Below, one piece after another: positions 26,153 through 35,803 of a stretch of 64,000 bases of DNA. Within the stretch, counting starts at the first letter, position 1. Every line of letters begins with the position of its first letter. Made by a program: the position numbers and the translations under genes. The notes beneath the pieces are model-generated. The model saw only the letters and a program-made list of their open reading frames with translations, was not told the DNA's origin and searched no databases. The stretch is taken from positions 62,001 through 126,000 of the forward strand of contig CATBCG010000063.1 in NCBI GenBank assembly GCA_949502025.1, in the 5' to 3' direction. The DNA is from MGBC131033 sp910585655 (GTDB lineage Bacteria > Bacillota > Clostridia > Lachnospirales > Lachnospiraceae).

Positions 26153-26605
26153 TTAACTCTTTGCCCAATGCTTTAGTTTTGGTAGTTCCTTTGCGAAATG
26201 CTCCCTAGCCTGTTCGGGAGGGAAGCTTTCGTTTGACATATGTTCTGTCAGAAAATCCAACAGCTCTTCCATCGTACCATAGATAAATCTGCCGTCGGTA
26301 TAACACCATTTGCAGTAGTCCTCGTTAAAACTGCCGTCGGGCTCCCGGCTGATGGAGTCATCCTCTAAAGGCATCCCGCAGCACTGACAGACCAGATGCA
26401 GAGGCGATCCTAAAAGCGTATTGACGGATACGCCAAACAGCATAGAAAGCTGTTTTAGGGTATTGGTATCCGGTATCGTATCGCCATGCTCCCAGCGGCT
26501 TACCGCCTGCCTCGTAACAAATAATTTTTCTGCCAATTCGTTTTGCGAAAGCCCCATCTTTTTCCGAAACTGCGCAATAATCTCTTTTGTTTCTACAGAT
26601 TCCAT
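26153..26605 (-). CDS. XRE-type HTH regulator with zinc-ribbon domain
   Basis: 150 residues: an N-terminal Cro/CI helix-turn-helix (LSQNELAEKLFVTRQAVSRWEHGDTIPDTNTLKQL) and a C-terminal treble CxxC zinc-ribbon-like domain (CQCCGMPL ... YCKWCYTDG ... FLTEHM). This fusion is common in Firmicutes as a stand-alone regulator of unknown ligand. Monocistronic, with its own terminator. Targets unknown; the neighbouring solute-binding protein gene ends 100 bp upstream on the same strand. Confidence 0.85.
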   Translation of the reverse strand: MESVETKEIIAQFRKKMGLSQNELAEKLFVTRQAVSRWEHGDTIPDTNTLKQLSMLFGVSVNTLLGSPLHLVCQCCGMPLEDDSISREPDGSFNEDYCKWCYTDGRFIYGTMEELLDFLTEHMSNESFPPEQAREHFAKELPKLKHWAKS

Positions 26606-26705
26606 ATTGTTTGCTCCCTTCGTGGTAAACTTGCTCTTATGTTTTTGTTTCTATAACAGCATGATACCACTTTCAGACGCAAAAGAAAAGCAACGGCTTG
26701 TTGCC

Positions 26706-28421
26706 TTACCGGGCGTTATAACGATCCAACGCTGCCTGTTTTAACGCTACGCAGCCTTCGATATCCATTGCTTTAATCCCATCGACAAAAGCGTCAAATT
26801 CTGCTAATGGCTTTGATCCGGTAATAAATTTCACGGTATTTTCCTGAACAAAGGTCTGGATATCAATATAAGAGGAATTAAAGCGGCTGCCTTCCTCGGC
26901 GGTCATGCTCATTTTATCCGGAAGCTTTAAAGAAATACCATCCTTTGCCCAGGTACGACCTGCTTCAAAGAACGAATCATCCTGCACCTGGAATTCCTTC
27001 GTATAGTCAAATGCGCCGACTCCCTGCCCGCGTCCTACCAGGTAATGCGCGTCTACCGGAGTATAACCGTCCGGATTCTGCATAACCCATTCATTGTATT
27101 CTGCAATACCCGTCTCTGGGTTGATGGTATAGGTTTCTCCCTCTACCCCATAGTAGTTTAACAGCGTCGCTTCTCTGGTAAACTGGTAATCCAGCCAGCG
27201 GATCGCCAGCTCTACATTTTTACAGCTTGTAGAAATCGCAAACGCCTCCCGTACCGGATTGTTGACATTTCTTGCCTGCGCAACTTCTCCCTTGTTTAAA
27301 ACAGGAGCCTGCACTCCTTCTAAAAAGAAATCCTCATCCTCGCTTAAACCGTTTAATGCAAAGAAATTTGCCGAAGCAATAAAATGCCCCCGCCCTGCTC
27401 CGGTCTTTCCGGTAGCGGAATAATCATTCGGCATAAATACGCCCGCGTTGTTTGACATAAAGTTCGGATCGATTAAGCCTTTGTTATACCAGTCATTCAT
27501 CAGCGTCAGATATTCCTTATACTCTGGCTGAATCGGTCCGTACATCACCTGACCGTCCTTCTGGTAAAATTCCGATAAAATGCCGTAAGCAGAAATAAAA
27601 TATCCCTCGTCCTGCTGCGTGCCAATCGTATTGCCGCCGTCAATAATACCGTTAGAACCGATCATCAGCGGAGCTTCCGCCCCTTTTTCCTCCTTAAAAG
27701 CCGTCAGCATCTTTTCCCAATCTTCGATGGTAACAGGTGTTTCCATATTCAAATCCTGCAGCCAGTCGCGCCGAATCATAAGACCTGCCCATGGATTTTC
27801 GGCGTCCAGTTCTGCAAAATTGTTGGTTGCCATCGCATAAATCGCATAAATATTGCCTCTGTCGGTTATCGTATCCTTGCGGATGACCTCATTGCTTAAA
27901 AATTTACTGTAATTCGGCATATATTCTTCATTGACATAATCGTTGAGCTTGACAAAAACACCTTCTTCGATTCCGGCGTCTCCGCCGCCCGGATATCCAA
28001 AGTCCAGCATCATATCCGGATGGTTTCCGCTGGCTAACATCAGGGCAAATTTTTCCGTCGCCTCTGCGGATGTTACCGGAAAATAGTCGATATGAACGTT
28101 GGTCAGTTCTTCCATTTTCTTTGCTCCTGGCGTTTCATTCGGTGTTTCAATATAACTGTTTGACCAGACAAACCAGAACGAAAGCGTTTGCTTTTCTTCA
28201 CATAACGGCAGGCTGTCCGTTTCCTTGCCGTCGTCCGGATTCGTTCCTTCGGTGTTTTCTTTTTCGGTCTCTTCCTCCGTATTCTCCCCGTTTCCTCCTG
28301 TCTGTGTTTCGGAAGGCGGCGTCTTATCGCTTTCCTGACCGGATTTTTTTCCACATCCGGCTGCTGCCAGAGAAAGCATCAGCACCAATACCAATAACAT
28401 TGCCGTTGTTCTTTTTTTCAT
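26706..28421 (-). CDS. Extracellular solute-binding lipoprotein of a sugar-type ABC transporter
   Basis: A 571-residue lipoprotein precursor with signal sequence and lipobox LAAAGC (Cys23), then an acidic Glu/Thr/Asn linker to about residue 70, then a large substrate-binding domain with features of the LplA/YtcQ cluster used for oligosaccharides (GNHPDMMLDFGYPGG; MTAEEGSRFNSSYIDIQTFVQE). No permease or ATPase gene is adjacent; these transporters normally have two permeases beside them. The divergent membrane AraC regulator 427 bp away is the usual partner. Confidence 0.85.
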   Translation of the reverse strand: MKKRTTAMLLVLVLMLSLAAAGCGKKSGQESDKTPPSETQTGGNGENTEEETEKENTEGTNPDDGKETDSLPLCEEKQTLSFWFVWSNSYIETPNETPGAKKMEELTNVHIDYFPVTSAEATEKFALMLASGNHPDMMLDFGYPGGGDAGIEEGVFVKLNDYVNEEYMPNYSKFLSNEVIRKDTITDRGNIYAIYAMATNNFAELDAENPWAGLMIRRDWLQDLNMETPVTIEDWEKMLTAFKEEKGAEAPLMIGSNGIIDGGNTIGTQQDEGYFISAYGILSEFYQKDGQVMYGPIQPEYKEYLTLMNDWYNKGLIDPNFMSNNAGVFMPNDYSATGKTGAGRGHFIASANFFALNGLSEDEDFFLEGVQAPVLNKGEVAQARNVNNPVREAFAISTSCKNVELAIRWLDYQFTREATLLNYYGVEGETYTINPETGIAEYNEWVMQNPDGYTPVDAHYLVGRGQGVGAFDYTKEFQVQDDSFFEAGRTWAKDGISLKLPDKMSMTAEEGSRFNSSYIDIQTFVQENTVKFITGSKPLAEFDAFVDGIKAMDIEGCVALKQAALDRYNAR

Positions 28422-28847
28422 AACTGCCTCCTGTTCTGCCGGTTCTTCTTTCCGGCTGTTTTTTGTACGTTTGTACGAAAGCTTCCCGTGAATACCTGCA
28501 ACTGTCTTGTATACTCACATTGTGTTCCGCCTTCTTTACTGTACTACCAAAACCAGCCTTACGGAAAGAGCAAAGCTTTCGTATCGGTCGCTTTTTGTTG
28601 AAAAAATCGCCCTACCGCGTATTTTTTAGCGAAATTGAAAAAAAAGCAGTTCTTTTTTCTGTTCTGGCGGGGAAATGTATAGTATAATGGGAGGGAAAAA
28701 AGAGACCTTATGTCCTATTTTTCATTCCAAAATCCTCCGTTTTTTTCCAGTTACGCCAGCTATCGGAGGCTCCTGACAGCCCGCTGCCCAAACAGAACTC
28801 TACGATAGCTGTCCTTACGATCAGCAAAACCAAAAGGAGAACCCATT
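28422..28847. other. Divergent intergenic region between solute-binding protein and AraC regulator
   Basis: 426 bp. Possible plus-strand -10 TATAAT at 28683-28688 with a poor -35 (TGTTCT) 17 bp upstream. A repeated TGTACGTTTGTACGA at 28463-28477, close to the solute-binding gene start, could be an operator. No gene seen; the minus-strand promoter is unclear. Confidence 0.35.
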
Positions 28848-30920
28848 ATGATAAAGCTAACACATAACCTTTTTTCCCGTTACTTTTTCCGCTATTTTCG
28901 TATTATTCTTATCCCTTTAGCGGCAGGCATCGCCATCTACGGCGCCTTACTGCATCATTCTGCCACTCTTTCCGACAAACAGTTTTTACATGCCTCCCAC
29001 AGCATCGCCGCACGGGTGGAACATGCCTTTTCCGACATCAAGCAGGTAGCGGATATCCTGCTTTCCGATGCTTCTCTCGTTTCCCTTTCCCGTTTAACTG
29101 AAATCATGCCGCAAAACCTGGATCACTGTCAAAAGCTTTCTCAGATCCAAAAAAAGCTTTCCCTGATGCAGCATACCAACGGCTACATAGATTCTATCCA
29201 GCTTTTGTTTCAGGAAAGCCAGCTTTATCTGACAGAATCCGTCTGCTATACGATCAACTCCTCTTCCAGTCTCCCGGTACTGGCTAACCGAATGGGCGAG
29301 GAAGCCTGTCAGCTTTTTTTAGAAAAAACAGCAGGAACAAGCCGGCTTTTGTTTCCTTCTTCTTTTGGGGAAACCCGTCTGTACAATGGCTTTTATTATC
29401 TGCAAAAACGCACTACCTCGACCGGACACCAAGTCACTCTTTTGTTTGAACTGAATAAATCTGCCCTGCGCAGTCAGATGTCTGCGGAAAATCTTTCCTG
29501 CCTTTTATACCAGGAAAACGGCTTTTTTTCTTCTGAACTACAGCCTACCTCTTTTTCCGAGACTCTTCCTCTTTCCTTAGAGCAGGAAACCGGAAAAACC
29601 TTTTCTTGTTCCTGGCAGGAGGACTGTTATGGCATTTTGCTTTCGCCAGACGCCCAAAACCTCTATTCTCTTCTGGTTTTTATTCCAGGAGCCGTCTATC
29701 ATTCGGATTGGCTTTACCTGAATCTGGCTGGCGTATTATATATTCTGTTTTGCCTTTCTGTCGGCACCTTTGCTTCTTATCTGATGGCAAAAAAGAGTGT
29801 TACACCCATTGCCAATATGCTGGCAAGCTTAGGGGCTGCTTCCGGTCAGGATCGCTACCAGGATGAACTAAAATTAATTGAGGATTCTTTAAAAGAGCTG
29901 CAGCACAGCAACCGGCAATACCGTTCCAATATGAATCATTACCAAAGCTACTTACAAAACGACTGCCTTGTCCGCCTGCTAAAACAGCGTTCCTATTCCA
30001 ACCCTATGGACTTACAGCAATATCAGCAGTTTTTGGCTACTTTGCAGGCAGAACGCTACTTGCTGTTAGGCTTTGAATTAGAAGATGCTTCGGATTTGTT
30101 TTTTGATTCCTCCGGTCAGGAAGCCGATATGGCTTCCCAAATGCAGGATATGATTTTTTTTGTACTGCAAAACGTAGGGAATGAATTGTTAAGCGAAGAA
30201 TTTCAGACTTATTTCGGTGATATTGACGGGCATCTTGTCTGCCTGCTTGGCTCCTTTCAGCCGGAAGCCGATACTCTGGCGCTTTTACAAAAAGCCCTTT
30301 CCGACCTGATTTATTTTTGCAAACAGAAGTTTAACGTTTCCATTGCCGTCTGTATTTCAGAATCAGTGTCTGAAAACGCACAGATTCCAAAAACATGGCT
30401 TCAAGTACAGGAAATCATTCATTACCGGAACCTGGTCGGCTCTGAACGTTATATTTTACGTTACTCGGATCTTACGCCGGACGATTCCTCCGAGGAGGAT
30501 ACGATCAGCACGATCGTCCAGGCGCTTTACCGCCTGGATTATCAGGAAGCGCTAACCAGGCTCTCCGAACTATGCCCTGCCAAGAAAAAACCAGAGGAAC
30601 GAACGGTTTCGGCAGAAGTCTGGGATTATATTCAAAGCAATTATACAGACCAGAACCTTTCCGCCGGTCAGATTGCCGAGCATTTTCATATGAGTCCCTC
30701 CGGGCTTTCTCAGATATACAAACGGGATACCGGAAGGGGCATCCTTGACGATATTCATTATTGCCGTGTCCAGCACGCCAAGGAGCTGCTGGCGCAAAAT
30801 ATGACCATTCAAAACGCCGCTTCCCTTTCCGGCTATTACCATACCCGACCGATGGTAGAAGCCTTTAAACGGATCGAAGGTGTAACGCCGTCGGAGTATC
30901 GGAGAAAGCATTCCGGGTAG
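28848..30920 (+). CDS. Membrane-anchored AraC-family regulator
   Basis: 690 residues. An N-terminal transmembrane helix (about 15-35), a long extracytoplasmic sensor domain, a second helix near 288-310 (LYILFCLSVGTFASYLMA), a cytoplasmic linker and a C-terminal AraC double helix-turn-helix (IQSNYTDQNLSAGQIAEHFHMSPSGLSQIYKRDTGRGILDDIHYCRV...GVTPSEYRRKHSG). This one-component architecture usually senses extracellular sugars or glycans and controls an adjacent ABC transporter, here the lone solute-binding lipoprotein. It converges with the Hsp70 gene with only 11 bp between stops. Confidence 0.88.
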   Translation: MIKLTHNLFSRYFFRYFRIILIPLAAGIAIYGALLHHSATLSDKQFLHASHSIAARVEHAFSDIKQVADILLSDASLVSLSRLTEIMPQNLDHCQKLSQIQKKLSLMQHTNGYIDSIQLLFQESQLYLTESVCYTINSSSSLPVLANRMGEEACQLFLEKTAGTSRLLFPSSFGETRLYNGFYYLQKRTTSTGHQVTLLFELNKSALRSQMSAENLSCLLYQENGFFSSELQPTSFSETLPLSLEQETGKTFSCSWQEDCYGILLSPDAQNLYSLLVFIPGAVYHSDWLYLNLAGVLYILFCLSVGTFASYLMAKKSVTPIANMLASLGAASGQDRYQDELKLIEDSLKELQHSNRQYRSNMNHYQSYLQNDCLVRLLKQRSYSNPMDLQQYQQFLATLQAERYLLLGFELEDASDLFFDSSGQEADMASQMQDMIFFVLQNVGNELLSEEFQTYFGDIDGHLVCLLGSFQPEADTLALLQKALSDLIYFCKQKFNVSIAVCISESVSENAQIPKTWLQVQEIIHYRNLVGSERYILRYSDLTPDDSSEEDTISTIVQALYRLDYQEALTRLSELCPAKKKPEERTVSAEVWDYIQSNYTDQNLSAGQIAEHFHMSPSGLSQIYKRDTGRGILDDIHYCRVQHAKELLAQNMTIQNAASLSGYYHTRPMVEAFKRIEGVTPSEYRRKHSG

Positions 30921-30931
30921 GAAATTTTTAA

Positions 30932-32725
30932 TTACTCTTCTTCCTCCTCCCACTCCGGAAGCTCCGCCCATTTCAGCTCTCCGTCAAACCGCTCGTATTC
31001 CTCCCGTTCCTTAGACTGCTCGATTCGTGCTAACTGCTCTCTCATCTCATCCGCTGCCTTTTTCGCCGTATGCAGCCGTCCTTTGCTTAGATTCCAGATA
31101 AACCAATCAATCAGGCTGCCCAGCCATTCCCGTTTCGCTCCGACGCTCTGCCCATAATAGAGTTCTGCCTGCTCTAACAGCAGCCGATTGGATTCCTGCT
31201 GCAAAGGCGGCACCAGAAGCTCTTCCATTTCTTTTTGATAACGCTGCAGCTCTCTATCGCTTAACTGCTGATTTGCCAGCAAAATTTGGTTCCGTTTTCC
31301 CTTGGCATTTTCCACTCCGACATGAAGGATCCCATTGATATCATAGGTAAAGGTAACATCCACCCATTCTTTTCCAGCCTTTTTCGGCTCTACCTCAATT
31401 GAAACATCCCCCAGCAGAATGTTATCCGCTGCATAATATTCCTCCCCCTGATAGATCTTTACCTTGACAGCCGACTGATAATCACTTAATGTCACCAGGC
31501 GTTCGGTACGGGTAGCCGGAAGCGTAGAATTCCGCTCTATGATCGGGAATAGCTGTCCCTTTTCCTCTTTTTCACGATGAAATACCTCCACTCCTAACGT
31601 AAACGGACAAACATCTGTCAGCAGGAGATCCCGAATATCTTCCTGACGTTGGCGAATTCCGGCATATATCCCGGCTCCCATCGCCACGACCTGATCCGTA
31701 TCCCCTAGTACAATCGGTTCCTTTCCCAAAAGTTCCGTCAAAAACCGCTTTACTACCGAAAGTTTCGAGGAACCGCCCACCATAATCAAATCATCCACAT
31801 CCGAAATCCTAGAATCTGCGTCTTCTAACAGATGCAAAAACAACTTTTTGATTTTTGCAAAAAGCGGCATACATAATTCAAACAATTTGTCCTCGTCCAA
31901 AAAAACAGGCTGCAATCCTGACGCCTCTTCCTTTGGTAATATCCATACTCCTGTTTTTTCTGTTTCCTCTATCCGCGGTATACCGCACTCGCTTAACTCC
32001 CGTTTCCCTGCCTCGGCGCTGGTCAAAATGGCAGCTTGTAAATTCGGTGAAAGCGTTTCAAAGTCCAACCCGTTCTCCCGACAGAATTCCGCCGCGATTG
32101 CCTGATCAATATCATCTCCTCCCAAGTAGTTATCCCCTACGACTGCCACAATTTCAATCACATTTTCAAAACATTCCACATAAGATAAGTCCAATGTTCC
32201 TCCGCCAAAGTCAAACACCAGCAGGCTTTTATCCTCCTTGCCATACGAAAGCCGATACGCCAGAGCCGCTGCAGAAGGCTCATTGATCAGCCGCTCCACC
32301 TTCAATCCCGCTATCTGCGCCGCCTTTTTGGTATCGCTGCGCTGTTTATCGTTAAAATAAGCAGGAACCGTAATAATCGCCTCTTCTATTTCTTCTTTTA
32401 TATAGTCCTCTACATTCTGTTTGATACGCTTTAGCACCATGGCAGAAAGCTCCATTGCCTGATACTCCTTGCCTCCTAACTCGTATTTCTTTTTTGTTCC
32501 CATAAAACGTTTAAAAGAACCCACGCTTTCGGTATCTCCTGCCAACAACCGTTCCTTTGCCGCCTGACCGACCAAAAATCCCTCTTCTTCTGTTTCCTTT
32601 CTGTAGCTGACCACACTTGGCAGAAGAACTTCTTCCCGCTCGTCCGGAATGAAACACACGTTACCGTCCTTCCAATAAGCCGCCAAGGAATTCGTCGTTC
32701 CCAAATCAATTCCAATTATCGCCAT
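30932..32725 (-). CDS. HscC-like Hsp70 chaperone
   Basis: A 597-residue DnaK-superfamily protein with the ATPase motifs IGIDLGTTNSLAAYW, LLVFDFGGGTLDLSYVE and DLIMVGGSSKLSVV, a substrate-binding beta region, and a shortened lid compared with DnaK (about 610-640). The shape fits the specialised HscC branch, not housekeeping DnaK; no dnaJ or grpE is near. The ATG at 32725 has AAGGAG 7 nt upstream; the TTG 7 codons earlier lies before that site and is rejected. Confidence 0.86.
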   Translation of the reverse strand: MAIIGIDLGTTNSLAAYWKDGNVCFIPDEREEVLLPSVVSYRKETEEEGFLVGQAAKERLLAGDTESVGSFKRFMGTKKKYELGGKEYQAMELSAMVLKRIKQNVEDYIKEEIEEAIITVPAYFNDKQRSDTKKAAQIAGLKVERLINEPSAAALAYRLSYGKEDKSLLVFDFGGGTLDLSYVECFENVIEIVAVVGDNYLGGDDIDQAIAAEFCRENGLDFETLSPNLQAAILTSAEAGKRELSECGIPRIEETEKTGVWILPKEEASGLQPVFLDEDKLFELCMPLFAKIKKLFLHLLEDADSRISDVDDLIMVGGSSKLSVVKRFLTELLGKEPIVLGDTDQVVAMGAGIYAGIRQRQEDIRDLLLTDVCPFTLGVEVFHREKEEKGQLFPIIERNSTLPATRTERLVTLSDYQSAVKVKIYQGEEYYAADNILLGDVSIEVEPKKAGKEWVDVTFTYDINGILHVGVENAKGKRNQILLANQQLSDRELQRYQKEMEELLVPPLQQESNRLLLEQAELYYGQSVGAKREWLGSLIDWFIWNLSKGRLHTAKKAADEMREQLARIEQSKEREEYERFDGELKWAELPEWEEEEE

Positions 32726-32846
32726 AGTCGTTCTCCTTTTTTTCAATACTGGTAATTTTTAAACGAATCATTTGCATTATACCTCAATTTTTATTGTTTT
32801 ATTGTAATAATAGTTTAAAATCAACCTATTATTATATAAATTTAAT

Positions 32847-33746
32847 ATATAACTATAAATGAGCAAATTTGAATTTTTACCAAAATTACTTTATATGCTT
32901 TAAAACTAAAGACACCATACCTTTTTGGATGTATACTGTTTTTGCCTAGAAAACAATAACCAGCAAAGGATGATGTCTTATAGAAAACAGTATATACCAT
33001 TCAACGCTACTTTACAACTGCTTTAAGAACTTAAATTTATGTCGTGTCTTTTCCCAGACCGTCATGAAGCATATCATGACCATACTGAGATCCGTTTTTT
33101 CCCTCGGATATCATGGGAAGACTATCGATTTTGAAAGGTACAGCCCCTACCACCGTACCACGGTTGCGCATTTCCTGAATAAAGGGAAATGGAACGATGC
33201 CAAACTGGAAGACATACTGAAAAACACCATCATCCAGTTCCTCTATAAGGAAGCCTAACTGTCTGGAAAGCCTGTACTCTGCATTGCCCTCAATTACGCC
33301 ATTGTTATGTACGACAAGTCCAGATCAAAGATAAAAATCGTACAAGACATTGCGGATGAGCTGCCCCACCGGTTGTCTCCTATTTCCTTTGTGACAGCTG
33401 GTATACATGCGGCGACATCATGGATGCTTTTATCAAAAAGGGCTTCTATACCATTGGCGCACTGAAAACGAACCGGGTACTGTATCCCTATGGCATAAAG
33501 CAGAAGGTAAGTGAGTTCGCTCTTCATTTACGGAAGACAGATGCTGCTGTCAGCCTTGTGACCGTTGGCAACCGGAGCTATTATGTCTACCAGTAGGAAG
33601 GGAGCCTCAACGGCATTGAAAACGCAGTGGTTCTAATCAGCTATCCGAAAGACGCGTTCCCAGGCACATTGGCTTTGAGCAGGTTATAGCTTTAGTGGCG
33701 TAGGCTTATTGTACAATTTTTTAAGCTTGCTCATTTATAGTATATA
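32847..33746. mobile_element. Decayed IS4-type insertion sequence
   Basis: About 900 bp bounded by 14-bp perfect inverted repeats (CTATAAATGAGCAA at 32853-32866; its complement at 33727-33740), extended outward by imperfect TATATA. It contains a broken transposase. Intact relatives are about 1.5 kb, so roughly a third has been lost internally. Confidence 0.75.
32973..33690 (+). pseudogene. IS4-family DDE transposase remnant
   Basis: Fragments in three frames add up to one transposase. MSYRKQYIPFNATLQ from 32973 ends in TAA at codon 18. HEAYHDHTE then shifts into FSLGYHGKTIDFERYSPYHRTTVAHFLNKGKWNDAKLEDIL (33100-33258). After an internal deletion comes NYAIVMYDKSRSK-like sequence near 33290, and then CDSWYTCGDIMDAFIKKGFYTIGALKTNRVLYPYG to SYYVYQ, a TAG, and EGSLNGIENAVVLISYPKDAFPG. 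Multiple stops, frameshifts and a missing first catalytic block mean it cannot be active. Confidence 0.8.
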
Positions 33747-34001
33747 ATACTTCATTTTTTATTCATGTCAAGTTTATAAATAAGTTAAGTTAGGTTTAAT
33801 TTGTATCAATACAATCCATATGTTACAACTAAATATTTAAAAATTTCCCTTTCCGTAACGTCTGGAGAAAATCCACTTCTATGGGATATCCCCATGAGCC
33901 TTTTTATTAAAAAATTATTCCAATTTTTACAAAAAGCACTTGTGCAATTTTTTCAAATGCCCTATAATCTATTTTAAAGAAGAACAGGAGGAATCTGCCC
34001 C

Positions 34002-34304
34002 ATGTTATTACTTTTCATGGATATAATAGATGACGAAAAAGAGAAACAATTATTTCAAACCCTATACAAAGAGAACAAACAGCGTATGTATCAGGTTGCC
34101 TATCAGATTTTACAGGACAGTAGTCTGGCGGAAGACGCAGTTCAAGATGCGTTCTTTAAACTGGCAGAAAAGTTTTCCAGTTACCAGAAAGAAGATAAGA
34201 ATTGTCTATGGTAGGATACTACCAGTATCAACGGAATGGTGTCCCTAAGTATTATCCGGAATCTCTTCTGCAACCGTATCCGTAGATGTAAAAGTGGAAA
34301 GTAG
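34002..34304 (+). pseudogene. ECF sigma factor remnant, stop after region 2
   Basis: ATG at 34002 with AGGAGG 10 nt upstream. The 70-residue product carries sigma region 2 (FQTLYKENKQRMYQVAYQILQDSSLAEDAVQDAFFKLAEKF) and stops at TAG 34212-34214. The same frame continues with SLSIIRNLFCNRIRR, a match to the end of region 2 and its linker, to a second stop at 34304. Region 4 is gone, so it cannot be a normal sigma factor. It precedes the secreted protease gene by 32 bp and was probably its former regulator. Confidence 0.7.
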
Positions 34305-34336
34305 AAACCTATAATTAACGAAAGGAGACCTACCTT

Positions 34337-35620
34337 ATGAAAACTTGTAAAAAATTATTAGCACTTTTGGCAGTATTTAGCCTTGTTCTCGCTATGATGC
34401 CTATTCTTCCGGCAAATGCTGCTGAAGAAGAAATGTTTGATCTTTCCTGGACAGATCCAGAAAACGAGGAAATGACGGTTTTGGAAGCGGATGAATTGAC
34501 GGACTTGGAAAAAGAAACACTTGTGCAGATTCCCGCTATTAAAGCGTCTGAGGCATTGGGAGAATATTTTTTAAGTATTGGTTATGCTGAGGATGAAATT
34601 CCAGAATGTTATGGTGGTGCTTATATCAATGACGAGCATCAACTTGTTATTAAAATAACAGCTGGATATCAAGCAATCTGTGATGATATTCGGGATATCA
34701 TGCCGTCTGATGCCTCTTTCATAATTGAAGAAACTGATATATCTTTACTTGAACTCATGAGTATCCAAAATAATGTTACATCTATACACCGAAATGGTAT
34801 TTCAGCTAGTGGAATATCGCAAAAAGATAGTATGATTAATATTGGAATAACCCCTGAATATGCTAAAGTCATAGGGCAACTACCTTCTGCTAATCAAACC
34901 AATATGTTTGATCATGTTCGTTTCTATGTAGATGTTGATGTTCCTCACTTTAATACCTCTTTAATTGGAGGAAACGCCCTATATCGTGAGGTTATAAAAG
35001 ATAAAAAACCTATATTGGAATTTGCTGGAACTCTTGGATTTTGTGGTACTTTTAAGATAAACGGGAAAATTCATCCCTGCATATTAACAGCTGGACATCT
35101 TGTAGAAGGATATGACATATACTATGCAACAGGTAATCCATCTGGTAATAATAGTGAAAATTCTACCATCCATTTTATTGATGGTAAACAGGGAGATTAT
35201 GCCTTAATACCAATAGGAACAGGAAATTCTATTACAAATTTAGTTCGTGTGAGCCAAAATACAACTGCTAAAATCACTTCTTCCTACAATGGGATACCAA
35301 TAACAGATCTTTTCCAAGATCGAGAAGTTATAAAATATGGTGTTACAACAGGATTGACAGCTGGAACTATCCAAGAAATTAATACTAGTAGAGGGTATAA
35401 TGGTAAAACAATCCTTGGCTTAGTCTCATTTTTCAATAAAAGTACTACCATCTGCGCTCCTGGCGACAGTGGTGGACCTGTTTGGTTTCTTGATGAGAAT
35501 GGATCACGTGAATTACGTGGAATTATATCAGCTGTATATACTGACGACACTCGTGTTGGATACTTTACTAGATTAGAATTTCCATGTACAAACGATTCTT
35601 ATTTGCCAAAACTTTATTAA
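34337..35620 (+). CDS. Secreted trypsin-like serine protease with propeptide
   Basis: 427 residues: Sec signal peptide (cleavage near residue 29, ANA), a pro-region to about 210, then a chymotrypsin-fold domain. The catalytic triad is complete: His254 in CILTAGHL, Asp287 in QGDYAL and Ser378 in CAPGDSGGPVWF. The arrangement recalls streptogrisin/alpha-lytic-type (S1E) proteases with a folding propeptide. It is exported and probably self-processed; target unknown. AT-rich with an AAAGGAG ribosome-binding site; part of an accessory stretch with a broken sigma gene in front. Confidence 0.85.
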   Translation: MKTCKKLLALLAVFSLVLAMMPILPANAAEEEMFDLSWTDPENEEMTVLEADELTDLEKETLVQIPAIKASEALGEYFLSIGYAEDEIPECYGGAYINDEHQLVIKITAGYQAICDDIRDIMPSDASFIIEETDISLLELMSIQNNVTSIHRNGISASGISQKDSMINIGITPEYAKVIGQLPSANQTNMFDHVRFYVDVDVPHFNTSLIGGNALYREVIKDKKPILEFAGTLGFCGTFKINGKIHPCILTAGHLVEGYDIYYATGNPSGNNSENSTIHFIDGKQGDYALIPIGTGNSITNLVRVSQNTTAKITSSYNGIPITDLFQDREVIKYGVTTGLTAGTIQEINTSRGYNGKTILGLVSFFNKSTTICAPGDSGGPVWFLDENGSRELRGIISAVYTDDTRVGYFTRLEFPCTNDSYLPKLY

Positions 35621-35678
35621 AACTTAGTCATAAAAAATAAATAGTATAAAATATTACACTCACATCGATTATCGTCAT

Positions 35679-35718
35679 ATGATAACTCGCATTGTACTAT
35701 AACATTGCTAGTTATCAT
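35679..35718. repeat. Inverted repeat between protease and lipoprotein genes
   Basis: ATGATAACT (35679-35687) and AGTTATCAT (35710-35718) with a 22-nt loop, 60-100 bp past the protease stop. No T-run follows, so more likely an operator or weak hairpin than a terminator. Confidence 0.4.
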
Positions 35719-35803
35719 TATAAATATGTTTCGATAAATGTCCTTAAAATTTTAAATATATTACCGCTAATTATAAAAATTTGAGATTAGGAGGAAACAA
35801 ACA

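Noticed and set aside
30932..32725. Housekeeping dnaK
   Set aside because: No grpE or dnaJ neighbours, shortened C-terminal lid, and closer resemblance to HscC-type proteins.
33294..33527. Minus-strand frame inside the IS4 remnant
   Set aside because: It is antisense to clearly recognisable transposase sequence.
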